Both the position numbers and the translations under genes were made by a program. Of a DNA stretch of 64,000 nt, positions 51,489 through 63,800 are shown in pieces. The notes under the pieces were generated by a model. The model did not search any database, had not been told where the DNA came from, and worked only from the letters and a program-made list of their open reading frames with translations. The stretch is from NCBI RefSeq assembly GCF_014640115.1, contig NZ_BMGI01000006.1, positions 124,001-188,000 on the forward strand, given 5' to 3'. Origin of the DNA: Sinisalibacter lacisalsi (GTDB lineage: Bacteria > Pseudomonadota > Alphaproteobacteria > Rhodobacterales > Rhodobacteraceae). How positions within the stretch are numbered: the stretch's first letter is position 1; each line of letters begins with the position of its first letter.

Positions 51489-52255
51489 CCCGTCACCACC
51501 ACGCCACCATCCACCACCAGCGCCTGCCCGGTCATCATCCGGCTGGCCTTTGAGGCGAGGAAGAGGGCCGCGTCGACCATGTCGGCCGGCACGAGATGTT
51601 GCGGCAGGCATTGCCGTGCGAGATGCGCGGCGAGCGCCTCGGGGGTGGCCCACTTCTTCAGTTGCTTATCGGTGAGCACCCATCCTGGTGCGAGGGCATT
51701 CACCCGGATACCATCGGGGCCGAACTCGCGCGCGAGGCTGCGGGTCAGCCCGTTCAGGCCGGAATTGGCGCTGGTGTAACCGGGATAGGCCCCCTGCCCC
51801 ATCATGTAGCTGATCGAGGTGACGTTGATGATCGCCCCGCCACCGGCCGCACGCATCCCCGCCACCACCGCCTGAGCGGCGAAGAAATGTGCCTTGAGGT
51901 TGATCGCCTGGGCCTGGTCCCAGAACGCCTCGGTGACCTCCTCGGTCTTGTGGCGCTGATCATTCGCGGCGTTGTTGACGAGCACCGTCACCGGCCCGTG
52001 GGCCTCGGCGGCCTCGGCCACCGCCGCCCTGAGCGCGGCGATGTCGGTGATGTCGCACGGGATGAACAGGGGCCGCGCGCCGTGGCGCGCCTCGATCTCG
52101 TCGCAGAAGGCCGTGCCATCGGAGCGCTGCACAAAGGCAACCCGCGCGCCTTGGGCGATGAACCCCTCGGTCAGCGCCGCGCCGATCCCGGCACCGCCGC
52201 CGGAGATGAACACGCTCGCGCCCGCGAGGTCGTGGAAGGTGGCGTATTCACTCAT
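51485..52255 (-). CDS. SDR-family sugar dehydrogenase with atypical active site
   Basis: A 256-residue short-chain dehydrogenase. The cofactor motif GGGAGIG, NNAAND, catalytic Asn119 and Ser147 (NVTSISYMMG) are present. The catalytic YxxxK reads Tyr160-Thr-Ser-Ala-Asn164, so lysine is replaced by asparagine (codon AAT). In a De Ley-Doudoroff cluster this enzyme should oxidise galactose or a related sugar to its lactone. Some sugar SDRs may tolerate this change, but activity cannot be assumed. ATG 52255 overlaps the dehydratase stop by one base. Confidence 0.88.
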   Translation of the reverse strand: MSEYATFHDLAGASVFISGGGAGIGAALTEGFIAQGARVAFVQRSDGTAFCDEIEARHGARPLFIPCDITDIAALRAAVAEAAEAHGPVTVLVNNAANDQRHKTEEVTEAFWDQAQAINLKAHFFAAQAVVAGMRAAGGGAIINVTSISYMMGQGAYPGYTSANSGLNGLTRSLAREFGPDGIRVNALAPGWVLTDKQLKKWATPEALAAHLARQCLPQHLVPADMVDAALFLASKASRMMTGQALVVDGGVVVTG

Positions 52256-53964
52256 CAGTGGCTCTCCCGCGTGACCGGTCGGGTATCCTGCCCGACGAGA
52301 AAATCGAGATCGGCCCCCCGGTCGGCCTGCATCACGTGGTCGACGTAGAGTTTCGCATAGCCGCGCGTGTAATGCGGCGGATCGGGCTGCCAGGCGGCGC
52401 GGCGGCGGTCCAGCTCGGCGGAATCCACGAGCAGCTCCAGCGCGCCCTGCGATGCCGACAGCCGCACCCGGTCGCCGGTTTTCACCAGCGCCAGCGGCCC
52501 GCCCGCCTGCGCCTCGGGCGAGACGTGCAAAACCACCGTGCCGAAGGCGGTGCCCGACATACGGCCATCGGAGATGCGGACCATGTCGCGCACCCCCTGT
52601 TTCACCAGCCGGGCCGGGATCGGCATGTTGCCGACCTCGGGCATACCCGGGTAGCCCTTCGGCCCGCAGCCTTTCAGCACCAGCACCGTATCGGGCGTGA
52701 CCGGCAGATCTTCGCGGTCGATATTCGCCTTGAGGTCTTCGATGTTCTCGAAAACGTAAGCCTCGCCCTCGTGTTCGAGCAGATGCGCGGTGGCCGCGGA
52801 GGGCTTGATGATCGCCCCGTCGGGCGCGAGATTGCCGCGCAGAACCCGCACGCCGGAGGCGGGCTTGAGCGGGTTCGCAAAGGGGCGGATCACGTCGTCG
52901 TTGTAGCATTCGGCGCCCTCGGCATAGGCCGAGATATCGCCGCCCAGCACGGTGCGCGCGGGCCGCAGCAGCGATGCGAGTTCCTTGAGCACCACCGGCA
53001 TGCCGCCGGCATAGGCGAAATCTTCCATCAGGTACTGCCCGGACGGCATGCAATTGACGAGCAGCGGCACCTCGCTGCCGATCTCGAAATCGTCGAGCGA
53101 GAGATCGAGGCCCAGCCGCCCGGCGATTGCCAGAAGGTGCACCACCGCGTTGGTCGACCCGCCCACCGCTGCGTTGGCGAGGATGGCGTTCTCGAGGCTC
53201 GCGCGTGTCACAACGTCGGAGAACTTCAGCTCCTCCTCGACCATCCCGACGATGCGCCCGCCGGTCATGTGCGCGAGCGCCATGCGGCGCGAGTCGACGG
53301 CCGGCAGCGCCGCGTTCAAGGGCAGGCTCATCCCCATCGCCTCGACCAGCGAGGCCATTGTGCTGGCCGTGCCCATCGTCATGCACACGCCCTTCGAGCG
53401 GCTCATCCCGCTTTCGGCGGCCATGAAATCCTGCAAGGTCATCTCGCCCGCCCGCACCGCTTCGGAGAATTTCCACACGTCGGTGCCCGAACCGATATCG
53501 CGCCCCTTCCACTTGCCGTTGAGCATCGGCCCGGCGCTGACCACGATGGTCGGCAGATCGACCGAGGCCGCCCCCATCAGCTGGCCCGGCGTGGTCTTGT
53601 CGCAGCCACCCAGTAGCACCACGCCATCCATGCCATAGGCGCGGATCGATTCCTCCACGTCCATCGCCAGCAGGTTGCGAAACAGCATCGCGGTGGGCTT
53701 CATCTGGGTTTCGCCCAGGCTCATCACCGGGAACTCCACCGGAAAGCCCCCCGCCTCCCAGACCCCGCGCTTGACCCCCTCGGCCAGTTCGCGCAGCCCC
53801 GAATTGCACGGCGTGAACTCCGACCAGGTGTTGCAGATGCCGATCACCGGGCGGCCATCGAACACGTGGTCGGGGAAGCCCTGGTTCTTCATCCACGAGC
53901 GGTGGATGAAACCGTCCTTGTCGAGCTTGCCATACCAGGCGCGGTTGCGGCGGGTTTTCGTCAT
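52255..53964 (-). CDS. IlvD/Edd-family sugar acid dehydratase (arabinonate/galactonate type)
   Basis: A 569-residue iron-sulphur dehydratase. Candidate [2Fe-2S] ligands are Cys53 (SEFTPCNSG), Cys121 (LLGGCDKTTPGQ) and Cys194 (SKGVCMTMGTAS), the pattern of pentonate/hexonate dehydratases such as arabinonate dehydratase rather than plain IlvD. It converts L-arabinonate or D-galactonate to the 2-keto-3-deoxy acid. With the kinase and KDPGal aldolase following, a six-carbon substrate such as galactonate is favoured. GAAGGAG precedes ATG 53964. It is the first gene of the operon, divergent from the next transporter. Confidence 0.92.
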   Translation of the reverse strand: MTKTRRNRAWYGKLDKDGFIHRSWMKNQGFPDHVFDGRPVIGICNTWSEFTPCNSGLRELAEGVKRGVWEAGGFPVEFPVMSLGETQMKPTAMLFRNLLAMDVEESIRAYGMDGVVLLGGCDKTTPGQLMGAASVDLPTIVVSAGPMLNGKWKGRDIGSGTDVWKFSEAVRAGEMTLQDFMAAESGMSRSKGVCMTMGTASTMASLVEAMGMSLPLNAALPAVDSRRMALAHMTGGRIVGMVEEELKFSDVVTRASLENAILANAAVGGSTNAVVHLLAIAGRLGLDLSLDDFEIGSEVPLLVNCMPSGQYLMEDFAYAGGMPVVLKELASLLRPARTVLGGDISAYAEGAECYNDDVIRPFANPLKPASGVRVLRGNLAPDGAIIKPSAATAHLLEHEGEAYVFENIEDLKANIDREDLPVTPDTVLVLKGCGPKGYPGMPEVGNMPIPARLVKQGVRDMVRISDGRMSGTAFGTVVLHVSPEAQAGGPLALVKTGDRVRLSASQGALELLVDSAELDRRRAAWQPDPPHYTRGYAKLYVDHVMQADRGADLDFLVGQDTRPVTRESH

Positions 53965-54414
53965 CGCTGTGCTCCTTCCGGGCGCTGCATCAACTTGCGG
54001 CAATACATGACCATACTCGTACTCCGAAATGATCCGGCGGCAAAAGGCATCAACTTTTTTCCTGCCACGGCCCCGACGAACCGAGCCGCCCAAGCCTTCG
54101 CCGGTGGAGCGCACCCGCGGACAGCGAAACGGCGCAAGCATTCGGTTGTGAAAGGCGGGCAGCGGGTCTCTCTCGTCCGAACCATGCCGAACCGCCCGCG
54201 TCAAGCATGGGCCAACCGTCGCGCGCAGGCCCGGGCGCGATCGAGGTCTGACAGCGCGCGCAGGCAATGCGCCGCGAACGGGATGGCCCGCGCCCGTCGC
54301 CAGGGCGCGGCTCGCCCCCGACGCACAGGAAAACGGCGAAATTCCTTGCACACTCGGCCGCCGCCGCGTTTCAATGCGGCACAGGCCCAAGCAGGACCGA
54401 CAGGAAGGACACCC
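53965..54414. promoter_or_regulatory. Divergent control region with a 10-base direct repeat
   Basis: 450 bases without a convincing gene between the dehydratase and the binding-protein gene. GCATCAACTT occurs at 53987-53996 and again at 54047-54056, exactly 60 bases apart, bracketing the most AT-rich stretch of the gap. This may mark regulator sites or the minus-strand promoter. The remainder, 54080-54400, is GC-rich with no clear motif, apart from AGGAAGGA just before the ATG at 54415. Confidence 0.4.
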
Positions 54415-55878
54415 ATGAAACAGTTCACCCTCGCTGCCGCGCTCGCGCTCACCGCCGGCATCGCCCACGCCCAGCAGGATACGATCACCCTCGGCATGGT
54501 GCTCGAACCGCCGAACCTCGACCCGACCGCCGGCGCCGCCGCCGCGATCGACGAGGTGGTCTATGCCAATATCTTCGAGGGTCTGACCCGCTTCGGCCCC
54601 GATGGCGCTGTGCTGCCCGCGCTGGCCCACAGCTGGGACGTGAGCGAGGACGGCACCGTCTATACCTTCCAGCTGAACGAGGGCGTGACCTTCCACGACG
54701 GCACGACGATGGACGCCGATGACGTGGTGTTCTCGCTCGACCGCGCCCGCGCGGAAGACACGACCAATGCCCAGAAGGCGCTATTCGCCGGGATCGAGAA
54801 CGTCGAGGCGGTGGACCCGCTCACCGTGCGCGTCACCCTTGCCGAACCGAACGGGAACCTGCCCTTCAACCTGGCCTGGGGCGACGCGGTGATCGTCGCG
54901 CCCGAAAGCATCGAGCAGGCCGCCACCGCGCCGGTGGGCACCGGGCCCTTCGTCTTCGCCGAATGGCTGCAGGGCGACCGCGTCACCCTCACCCGCAACC
55001 CCGATTACTGGGGCGAGGCCCCGGCGCTGGCGCAGGCCACCTTCAAGTTCATTGCCGACCCCAACGCCGCCTTCGCCGCGATGATGGCCGGCGATGTCGA
55101 TGCCTTCCCGAACTTTCCCGCGCCCGAAACGCTGGCGCAGTTCGAGGCCGATTCCCGCTTCAAGGTGATCGTCGGCTCGACCGAGGGCGAAACCATCCTC
55201 GCGATGAACAACGCCGAGCCGCCGCTCGACGATATCCGCCTGCGCAAGGCGATCGCCCACGCGATCAACCGGCAGGACATCATCAACGGCGCGATGTTCG
55301 GCTTCGGCACCCCGATCGGCACCCATTTCGCGCCGCACAATCCCGACTACATAGATCTCACCGGCCTCTCCGAGCACGACCCCGAGGCGGCGAAGGCGCT
55401 GCTGGCCGAGGTCGGCGAGGTGCGCCCGCTGCGGCTGATGCTGCCGCCGCCCAGCTACGCCCGGCGCGGCGGCGAGATCATCGCGGCGCAGCTGCGCAGC
55501 GTCGGGATCGAGACCGAGATCAGCAACCTCGAATGGGCGCAATGGCTTGAACAGGTGTTCTCGGGCAAGGATTTCGATCTCACCATCGTCAGCCACACCG
55601 AACCGGCCGACATCAACATCTACGCCCGTCCGGATTACTACTTCCAGTATGACAACCCGGAGTTCCAGGCGCTGATCGCGGAACTCGGCGTCACCGCCGA
55701 CCCGGCCAAGCGCAGCGAGCTGAACCAGGCGGCCCAGGAGATGATCGCGCGCGATTACGTGAACGGCTACCTGTTCCAGCTCGCCAAGACCGGCGTTGCC
55801 GATGCCAGGATCGAGGGCCTGTGGGAGAACGCGCCGACGCAGGCGAACGATCTCACCGCCGTGCGCTGGGTGGAGTGA
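54415..55878 (+). CDS. Family 5 ABC-transporter solute-binding protein
   Basis: A 487-residue periplasmic binding protein with a signal peptide cut after AHA (about residue 19). Family 5 (Dpp/Opp-like) hallmarks are VVYANIFEGLTRFGPDGAVL, TFHDGTTMDADDVVFSLDRA and VGTGPFVFAEWLQGDRVTLT. Family members bind peptides, nickel complexes, opines or oligosaccharides. Divergence from a sugar acid operon suggests a carbohydrate ligand, but this is only context. AGGAAGGA precedes ATG 54415; the long upstream frame is rejected. Confidence 0.92.
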   Translation: MKQFTLAAALALTAGIAHAQQDTITLGMVLEPPNLDPTAGAAAAIDEVVYANIFEGLTRFGPDGAVLPALAHSWDVSEDGTVYTFQLNEGVTFHDGTTMDADDVVFSLDRARAEDTTNAQKALFAGIENVEAVDPLTVRVTLAEPNGNLPFNLAWGDAVIVAPESIEQAATAPVGTGPFVFAEWLQGDRVTLTRNPDYWGEAPALAQATFKFIADPNAAFAAMMAGDVDAFPNFPAPETLAQFEADSRFKVIVGSTEGETILAMNNAEPPLDDIRLRKAIAHAINRQDIINGAMFGFGTPIGTHFAPHNPDYIDLTGLSEHDPEAAKALLAEVGEVRPLRLMLPPPSYARRGGEIIAAQLRSVGIETEISNLEWAQWLEQVFSGKDFDLTIVSHTEPADINIYARPDYYFQYDNPEFQALIAELGVTADPAKRSELNQAAQEMIARDYVNGYLFQLAKTGVADARIEGLWENAPTQANDLTAVRWVE

Positions 55879-55898
55879 TCTGCCGCCAGGCTTGCGGA

Positions 55899-55925
55899 GG
55901 GCGTCGGGGCGACCCGGCGCCCTTT
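55899..55925 (+). terminator. Intercistronic terminator/attenuator after the binding-protein gene
   Basis: A 10-base-pair GC stem (55899-55908 with 55913-55922, one T-G wobble) with a GCGA tetraloop is followed by TTT. It lies 21 bases after the stop and before the permease genes, so it probably lets partial read-through. Confidence 0.75.
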
Positions 55926-55966
55926 CGCTTTTCAGCGGAGCGCCTTCGGCGCACAGGTTTGCCGGG

Positions 55967-56014
55967 GTGGGGGTTCCACCCCCACACCCCCGAGGTATTT
56001 CGGCCAGGATGAAG
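55967..56014 (+). repeat. Dispersed intergenic repeat, copy A
   Basis: A seven-base-pair hairpin (55967-55973 with 55979-55985, loop TTCCA) is followed directly by a 29-base core (55986-56014: ACCCCCGAGGTATTTCGGCC and on) that differs from copy B at two positions. It sits between the binding-protein terminator and the first permease gene. Confidence 0.85.
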
Positions 56015-56069
56015 GAGAGCCGCGTTTTGGGTCTTTTTCGCCCCCGCGTGCCGGCCTAGGCTGGCGGTC

Positions 56070-57013
<944 letters not shown>

Positions 57014-57017
<4 letters not shown>

Positions 57018-57831
57018 GGCTGGGCGCGCAACTCTGGGTCGGGGCGGGCCTCACGGCGGTGTTCCTGCTCGCGGCGCTCCTGAGCTTCGCCTGGACGCCA
57101 CATGACGTCGAGGCGCTCAACATCGCCGACCGGCTGAAGCCGATGGGCGCGATCTACCCGCTCGGCACCGACCATTTCGGCCGCGATATCCTGTCGATGC
57201 TGATGGTCGGCGCGCGCACCTCGATCGCGGTGGCGCTGGTGGCGGTGGGCATCGGCATCGGCATCGGGGTGCCGCTCGGGCTGATCGCCGCGGCCAATCG
57301 CGGCTCGCTGCTCGACGAGGTGGTGATGCGCGGCAATGACCTCATCTTCGCCTTTCCCTCGCTGGTGATCGCCATTCTGATCACCGCCGTCTTCGGCCCG
57401 AGCGCGCTGAACGCGATCCTCGCCATCGGCATCTTCAACATCCCCGTCTTCGCCCGCGTCACCCGCGGCGGCGCGCTCAGCCTCTGGACGCTCGATTACA
57501 TCCTCGCCGCCCGCGTGGCGGGCAAGGGGCGGCTGCGCATCAGCCTCGAACATATCCTGCCCAACATCACCAACCTGTTGATCGTGCAAGGCACGATCCA
57601 GTTCTCACTCGGCATCCTCGCCGAGGCGGCGCTGTCCTACGTCGGCCTCGGCGCGCAGCCGCCCACGCCGTCCTGGGGCCGGATGCTCGCCGAGGCGCAG
57701 ACGATGATCTACACCAACCCCGCGCTGGCCATCCTGCCCGGCCTCGCCATCGTCGCCATGGTGCTGGGGCTGAACCTGATGGGCGACGGACTGCGCGACC
57801 TGCTCGATCCCCGGGTGCGGAGGGCGCGCGG

Positions 57832-57835
<4 letters not shown>
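57014..57835 (+). CDS. ABC transporter permease, DppC-type
   Basis: A 273-residue permease with six helices and the DppC hallmark YPLGTDHFGRDILSMLMVGA at about residues 49-68. The coupling loop is LDYILAARVAGKGRLRISLE. It overlaps the ATPase gene by four bases. The rest of the family pattern is intact. Confidence 0.93.
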
Positions 57836-59416
<1,581 letters not shown>

Positions 59417-59424
<8 letters not shown>

Positions 59425-60868
59425 AACGCTCTGGTATGACCCGACACGGGTTTTCATCGCAGGCCGCTGGCGCGCACCTGAAGGCGGCGGGCAACTGCCG
59501 CTCGAAAACCCCTCGACGGGCGAGGCGATCGGCACCATCGCGCGCGGCACCGCCGCCGATATAGACGCCGCGGTGAACGCCGCCCGGAACGCGCTCGAGG
59601 GTGACTGGGGGCGGATGACGGCGCTGGAACGCGGCCGCATCCTCGCCCGCATCGGCCAGTTCGTGCAGGCCCGGGTGGACGATCTCGCGCTGATCGAGGC
59701 CACCGACGTGGGCAAGCCCCTGACGCAGGCCCGCAACGACGCCATCGCGCTCGCGCGCTACATGGAATTCTACGCCGGGGCCGCCGACAAGGTGATGGGC
59801 GAAACCATCCCCTACCTCGCGGGCTACACCGTCTACACCTTGCGCGAACCTCACGGGGTGACCGGTCACATCATCCCGTGGAATTACCCGATGCAGATCA
59901 TCGGCCGTTCGGTCGGCGCGGCGCTGGCCATGGGCAACGCCTGCGTGCTGAAACCGGCCGAGGAAGCCTGCCTCACCGCGCTCGCCTTCGCCGCACTGGC
60001 CGAGGAGGCCGGGCTACCGCCGGGCGTGCTGAACGTGGTGCCGGGCTTGGGCGAGGAGGCGGGCGCGGCGCTCACCGCGCATCCGGGGGTGAACCACCTC
60101 TCGTTCACCGGCTCGGTCGGGGTCGGCCGGCTGGTGCAGAAGGCCGCGGCCGACAACCTCGTGCCGGTCACGCTGGAACTGGGCGGCAAGAGCCCGCAGA
60201 TCGTTTTCGACGACGCCGATCTCGACGCGGCGCTGCCCTTCCTCGTCGGCGCCTGCATCCAGAACGCCGGGCAAACCTGCTCCGCCGCCTCGCGGGTGCT
60301 GATCCAGCGCGGGGTTTACGACACGCTCGTGGCGCGCATGGCCGACAGCTACAACGGCATGATCTCGGCCCCGGCGACGATGGACGCCAACCTCGGCCCG
60401 CTGATCTCGGCGGGCCAAAAAGAGATCGTGGAAGGCTACCTCGCGCGCGGCGCCGATCTGGCGGTCGCAGGCCGGGGCACGGTGATCGAGGGCGCGCCCG
60501 AGGGCGGGCATTACCTGCCCGCCACGCTGTTTGCCGACGTGCCGCCGGACCACGTGCTCGCGCAGGAAGAAATCTTCGGCCCGGTGCAGGTGGCCATTCC
60601 ATTCGACACCGAGGAGGAAGCGGTGGCCATCGCCAACGGCACCGGCTACGGCCTCGTCGCCTCGGTCTGGACCGAGAACGGTGCGCGGCAGATGCGGCTG
60701 GCAAAGCGGATCCGCGCCGGCCAGGTGTTCATCAACAACTACGGCGCGGGCGGCGGGGTCGAACTGCCCTTCGGCGGCAGCGGGCTTTCCGGGCACGGCC
60801 GCGAGAAGGGGTTCGAGGCGCTCTACGGTTTCTCCACGCTGAAAACCGTGGCCGCGCATCACGGCTGA
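59417..60868 (+). CDS. NAD(P)-dependent aldehyde dehydrogenase
   Basis: A 483-residue aldehyde dehydrogenase with all key residues: PWNYPMQIIGRSVGAALAMG, Lys in ACVLKPAEEA, Glu254 in VTLELGGKSP and Cys288 in NAGQTCSAASR. Co-translation with the transporter suggests it acts on the imported compound or a product of it, for example a sugar-derived or polyamine-derived aldehyde. Subfamily not decided. It converges with dnaE 24 bases away. Confidence 0.9.
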
Positions 60869-60892
60869 AACCGGGCGCGGCGCGGGCCTTCG

Positions 60893-63800
60893 TCAGACTT
60901 CCTCGACGCTCATCACCCCGGGCAGGCTTTTCAGCGCGCCCTTGATCTGCGGCGTCAGCGGGTAATCGGCGCCCAGGTCCATCTCCACCTCACCGGGCAG
61001 GTCGCCCCCCATCAGGCAGAGCGAGACGCTGCCGGGCCGCGCACCCTTGGCCATCTCGCCCGCGCGCGCGAGCAGGCTCGCCACCGGCGTCACCGCCTCG
61101 GCGCGGTCAAGGAACACCCTGAGCGCCATGCCACCGGCATCGGCGACGATGGTATCGACCGGCGCGATCGACCGCGCCAGCAGCTTGAGCTGCTCGCTTT
61201 CCATGTTGGCCTCGACGGTCAGCACCACGTTCTGCCCGACCTCGAGGTGATCGCGCGATGCCTCCAGCGTGTCGGAGAACACGGTCACCTCGTAGATCCC
61301 GGTCGGGTCGGACAGCCCGACGAAGGCAAAACGGTTGCCACGTGCCGATTTGCGCTCCTGCTTCACCGAAACCGCGCCCGCCATCTTCGCCACCAGCGGC
61401 GCGCGCTCGGCCTTGGCTGTCACCTCTTCCAGCGTCAGCACGCCCTTGCGCCGGAGCGCGGGCAGGTAGTCGTCGAGCGGGTGGCCGGAGAGGTAGAAGC
61501 CGATCGCCTTGTGCTCCTCGGCGAGCCGCTCGGCGGGCAGCCAGTCGCCCACCGGGCTGAGCCTCGGCTCGGGCAGGTCGTCGCCCGCCTCGCCGAACAG
61601 CGAAACCTGGTTCGAGGCGCGCTGCTCGTGGATCGCGGCGGAATAGCTCACCAGCGCATCGAGACTGTCGAACACCCGGGCGCGGTTCGGATCGAGCACG
61701 TCGAAGGCCCCGGCGCGCGCCAGCATTTCGAGCGAGCGCTTGCCCACGCGCTTGAGATCGACCCGGCGGGCGAGGTCGAACAGTGTCACGAAGGGCTTCT
61801 CGCCACCGTCGACCGTGCGCGCCTCTACGATCAGCTTCATCGCCTCTACGCCGACGTTCTTGAGCGCCCCCAGCGCGTAATGAACCCGGCCCTGCGAGAC
61901 CGTGAAGGTCGCGCCCGAGCGGTTGACGCAGGGCGGCACGATCTCCAGCCCCAATCCCCGGCGCACCTCCTCGGCGTAAACCCCGAGCTTGTCGGTGAGG
62001 TGGATATCGCAGTTCATCACCCCGGCCATGAACTCGACGGGGTGGTTGGCCTTGAGCCAGGCGGTCTGGTAGCTCACCACCGCGTAAGCCGCGGCGTGAG
62101 ACTTGTTGAAGCCGTAGTTGGCGAATTTTTCGAGCAGGTCGAACACTTCGGAAGCCTTGGCCTCGTCGACGCCATTTTCCTTCGCGCCCGAAACGAACTT
62201 GGGCCGTTCCTTGGCCATTTCCTCGGCGATCTTCTTGCCCATGGCGCGGCGCAAAAGATCGGCGCCGCCGAGCGAATAGCCCGCCATCTCCTGCGCGATC
62301 TGCATCACCTGTTCCTGGTAAACGATGATGCCTTGCGTCTCTTCGAGGATGTGGTCGATCAGCGGGTGGATCGAGGCGCGTTCCTTCGCGCCGTTCTTCA
62401 CGTCGCAATAGGTGGGGATGTTCTCCATCGGGCCGGGGCGGTAGAGCGCCACGAGGGCCACGATGTCCTCGATGCAGGTGGGTTTCATGCGCCGGAGCGC
62501 GTCCATCATGCCGGAACTTTCCACCTGGAACACCGCCACGGTCCGGGCGCTGGCGTAAAGCTCGTAGGTCGCCACGTCGTCGAGCGGGATCGCACCGATA
62601 TCGTTCTCGGCCCCCTCGGGCGGGTCGTAGAGCCGCGTGCCATCCGGGCCGGTGTGCAGATCGCGGCCCTGCGAATGGATCAGGTCGATCGCGTTCTGGA
62701 TCACGGTGAGCGTTTTCAGCCCGAGGAAGTCGAACTTCACCAGCCCCGCCTGTTCCACCCATTTCATGTTGAACTGGGTGGCGGGCATGTCGGAGCGCGG
62801 GTCCTGGTAGAGCGGCACCAGCTCGTCGAGCGGGCGGTCGCCGATCACCACGCCGGCGGCGTGGGTGGAGGCATTGCGCAACAGGCCCTCTACCCGCTGG
62901 GCATAATCCAGCAGCCGGGCCACCACCTCCTCGCGCCGCGCTTCCTCGCGCAGGCGCGGCTCGTCCTTCAGCGCCTTCTCGATCGAAACCGGCTTCACCC
63001 CCTCCACCGGGATCATCTTCGACAACCGGTCGACCTGCCCGTAGGGCATCTGCAGCACCCGGCCCACGTCGCGCACGGCGGCCTTCGAGAGCAGCGCGCC
63101 GAAGGTGATGATCTGGGCCACCTTCTCGCGGCCGTATTTCTCTTGCACATACTGGATCACTTCCTCGCGGCGATCCATGCAGAAGTCGATATCGAAGTCG
63201 GGCATGCTCACCCGCTCGGGGTTGAGGAAGCGCTCGAACAGAAGCGAGTAGCGCAAGGGATCAAGGTCGGTGATCGTGAGCGCATAGGCAACGAGGCTGC
63301 CCGCGCCCGAACCCCGGCCCGGCCCTACCGGGATGTCGTGTTCCTTCGCCCACTTGATGAAGTCGGCCACGATCAGGAAATAGCCGGGAAAGCCCATCGA
63401 TTCGATGATGCCAAGCTCGAACGCGAGGCGCTTTTCATAGTCCTCCACCGGTGCGGCGTGGGGAATGACGGCAAGCCGCGCGGCGAGGCCCTCCTGCGCC
63501 TGCCGGCGCAGCTCCTCCACCTCGTCATCGGCGAAGCGCGGCAGGATCGGCTTGCGGCGCTCGGCCATGAAGGCGCAGCGCCTGGCAATCTCGACGGTGT
63601 TTTCCAGCGCCTCGGGCAGATCGGCGAACAGCGTCGCCATTTCCTGTGGGCTCTTGAAATAATGCTGCGGCGTGAGACGGCGGCGCGGCTCCTGCTGGTC
63701 GACGTAAGCGCCGTCGGCGATGCAGATCAGCGCGTCATGCGCCTCGTAGAGATCGGCCTTCGGGAAGTAGACATCGTTTGTGGCGACGATCGGCAAATCC

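Noticed and set aside
53965-54414. Open frames in the gap before the second binding protein
   Set aside because: They are arginine-rich extensions without family features; the signal peptide start at 54415 has a strong ribosome binding site.
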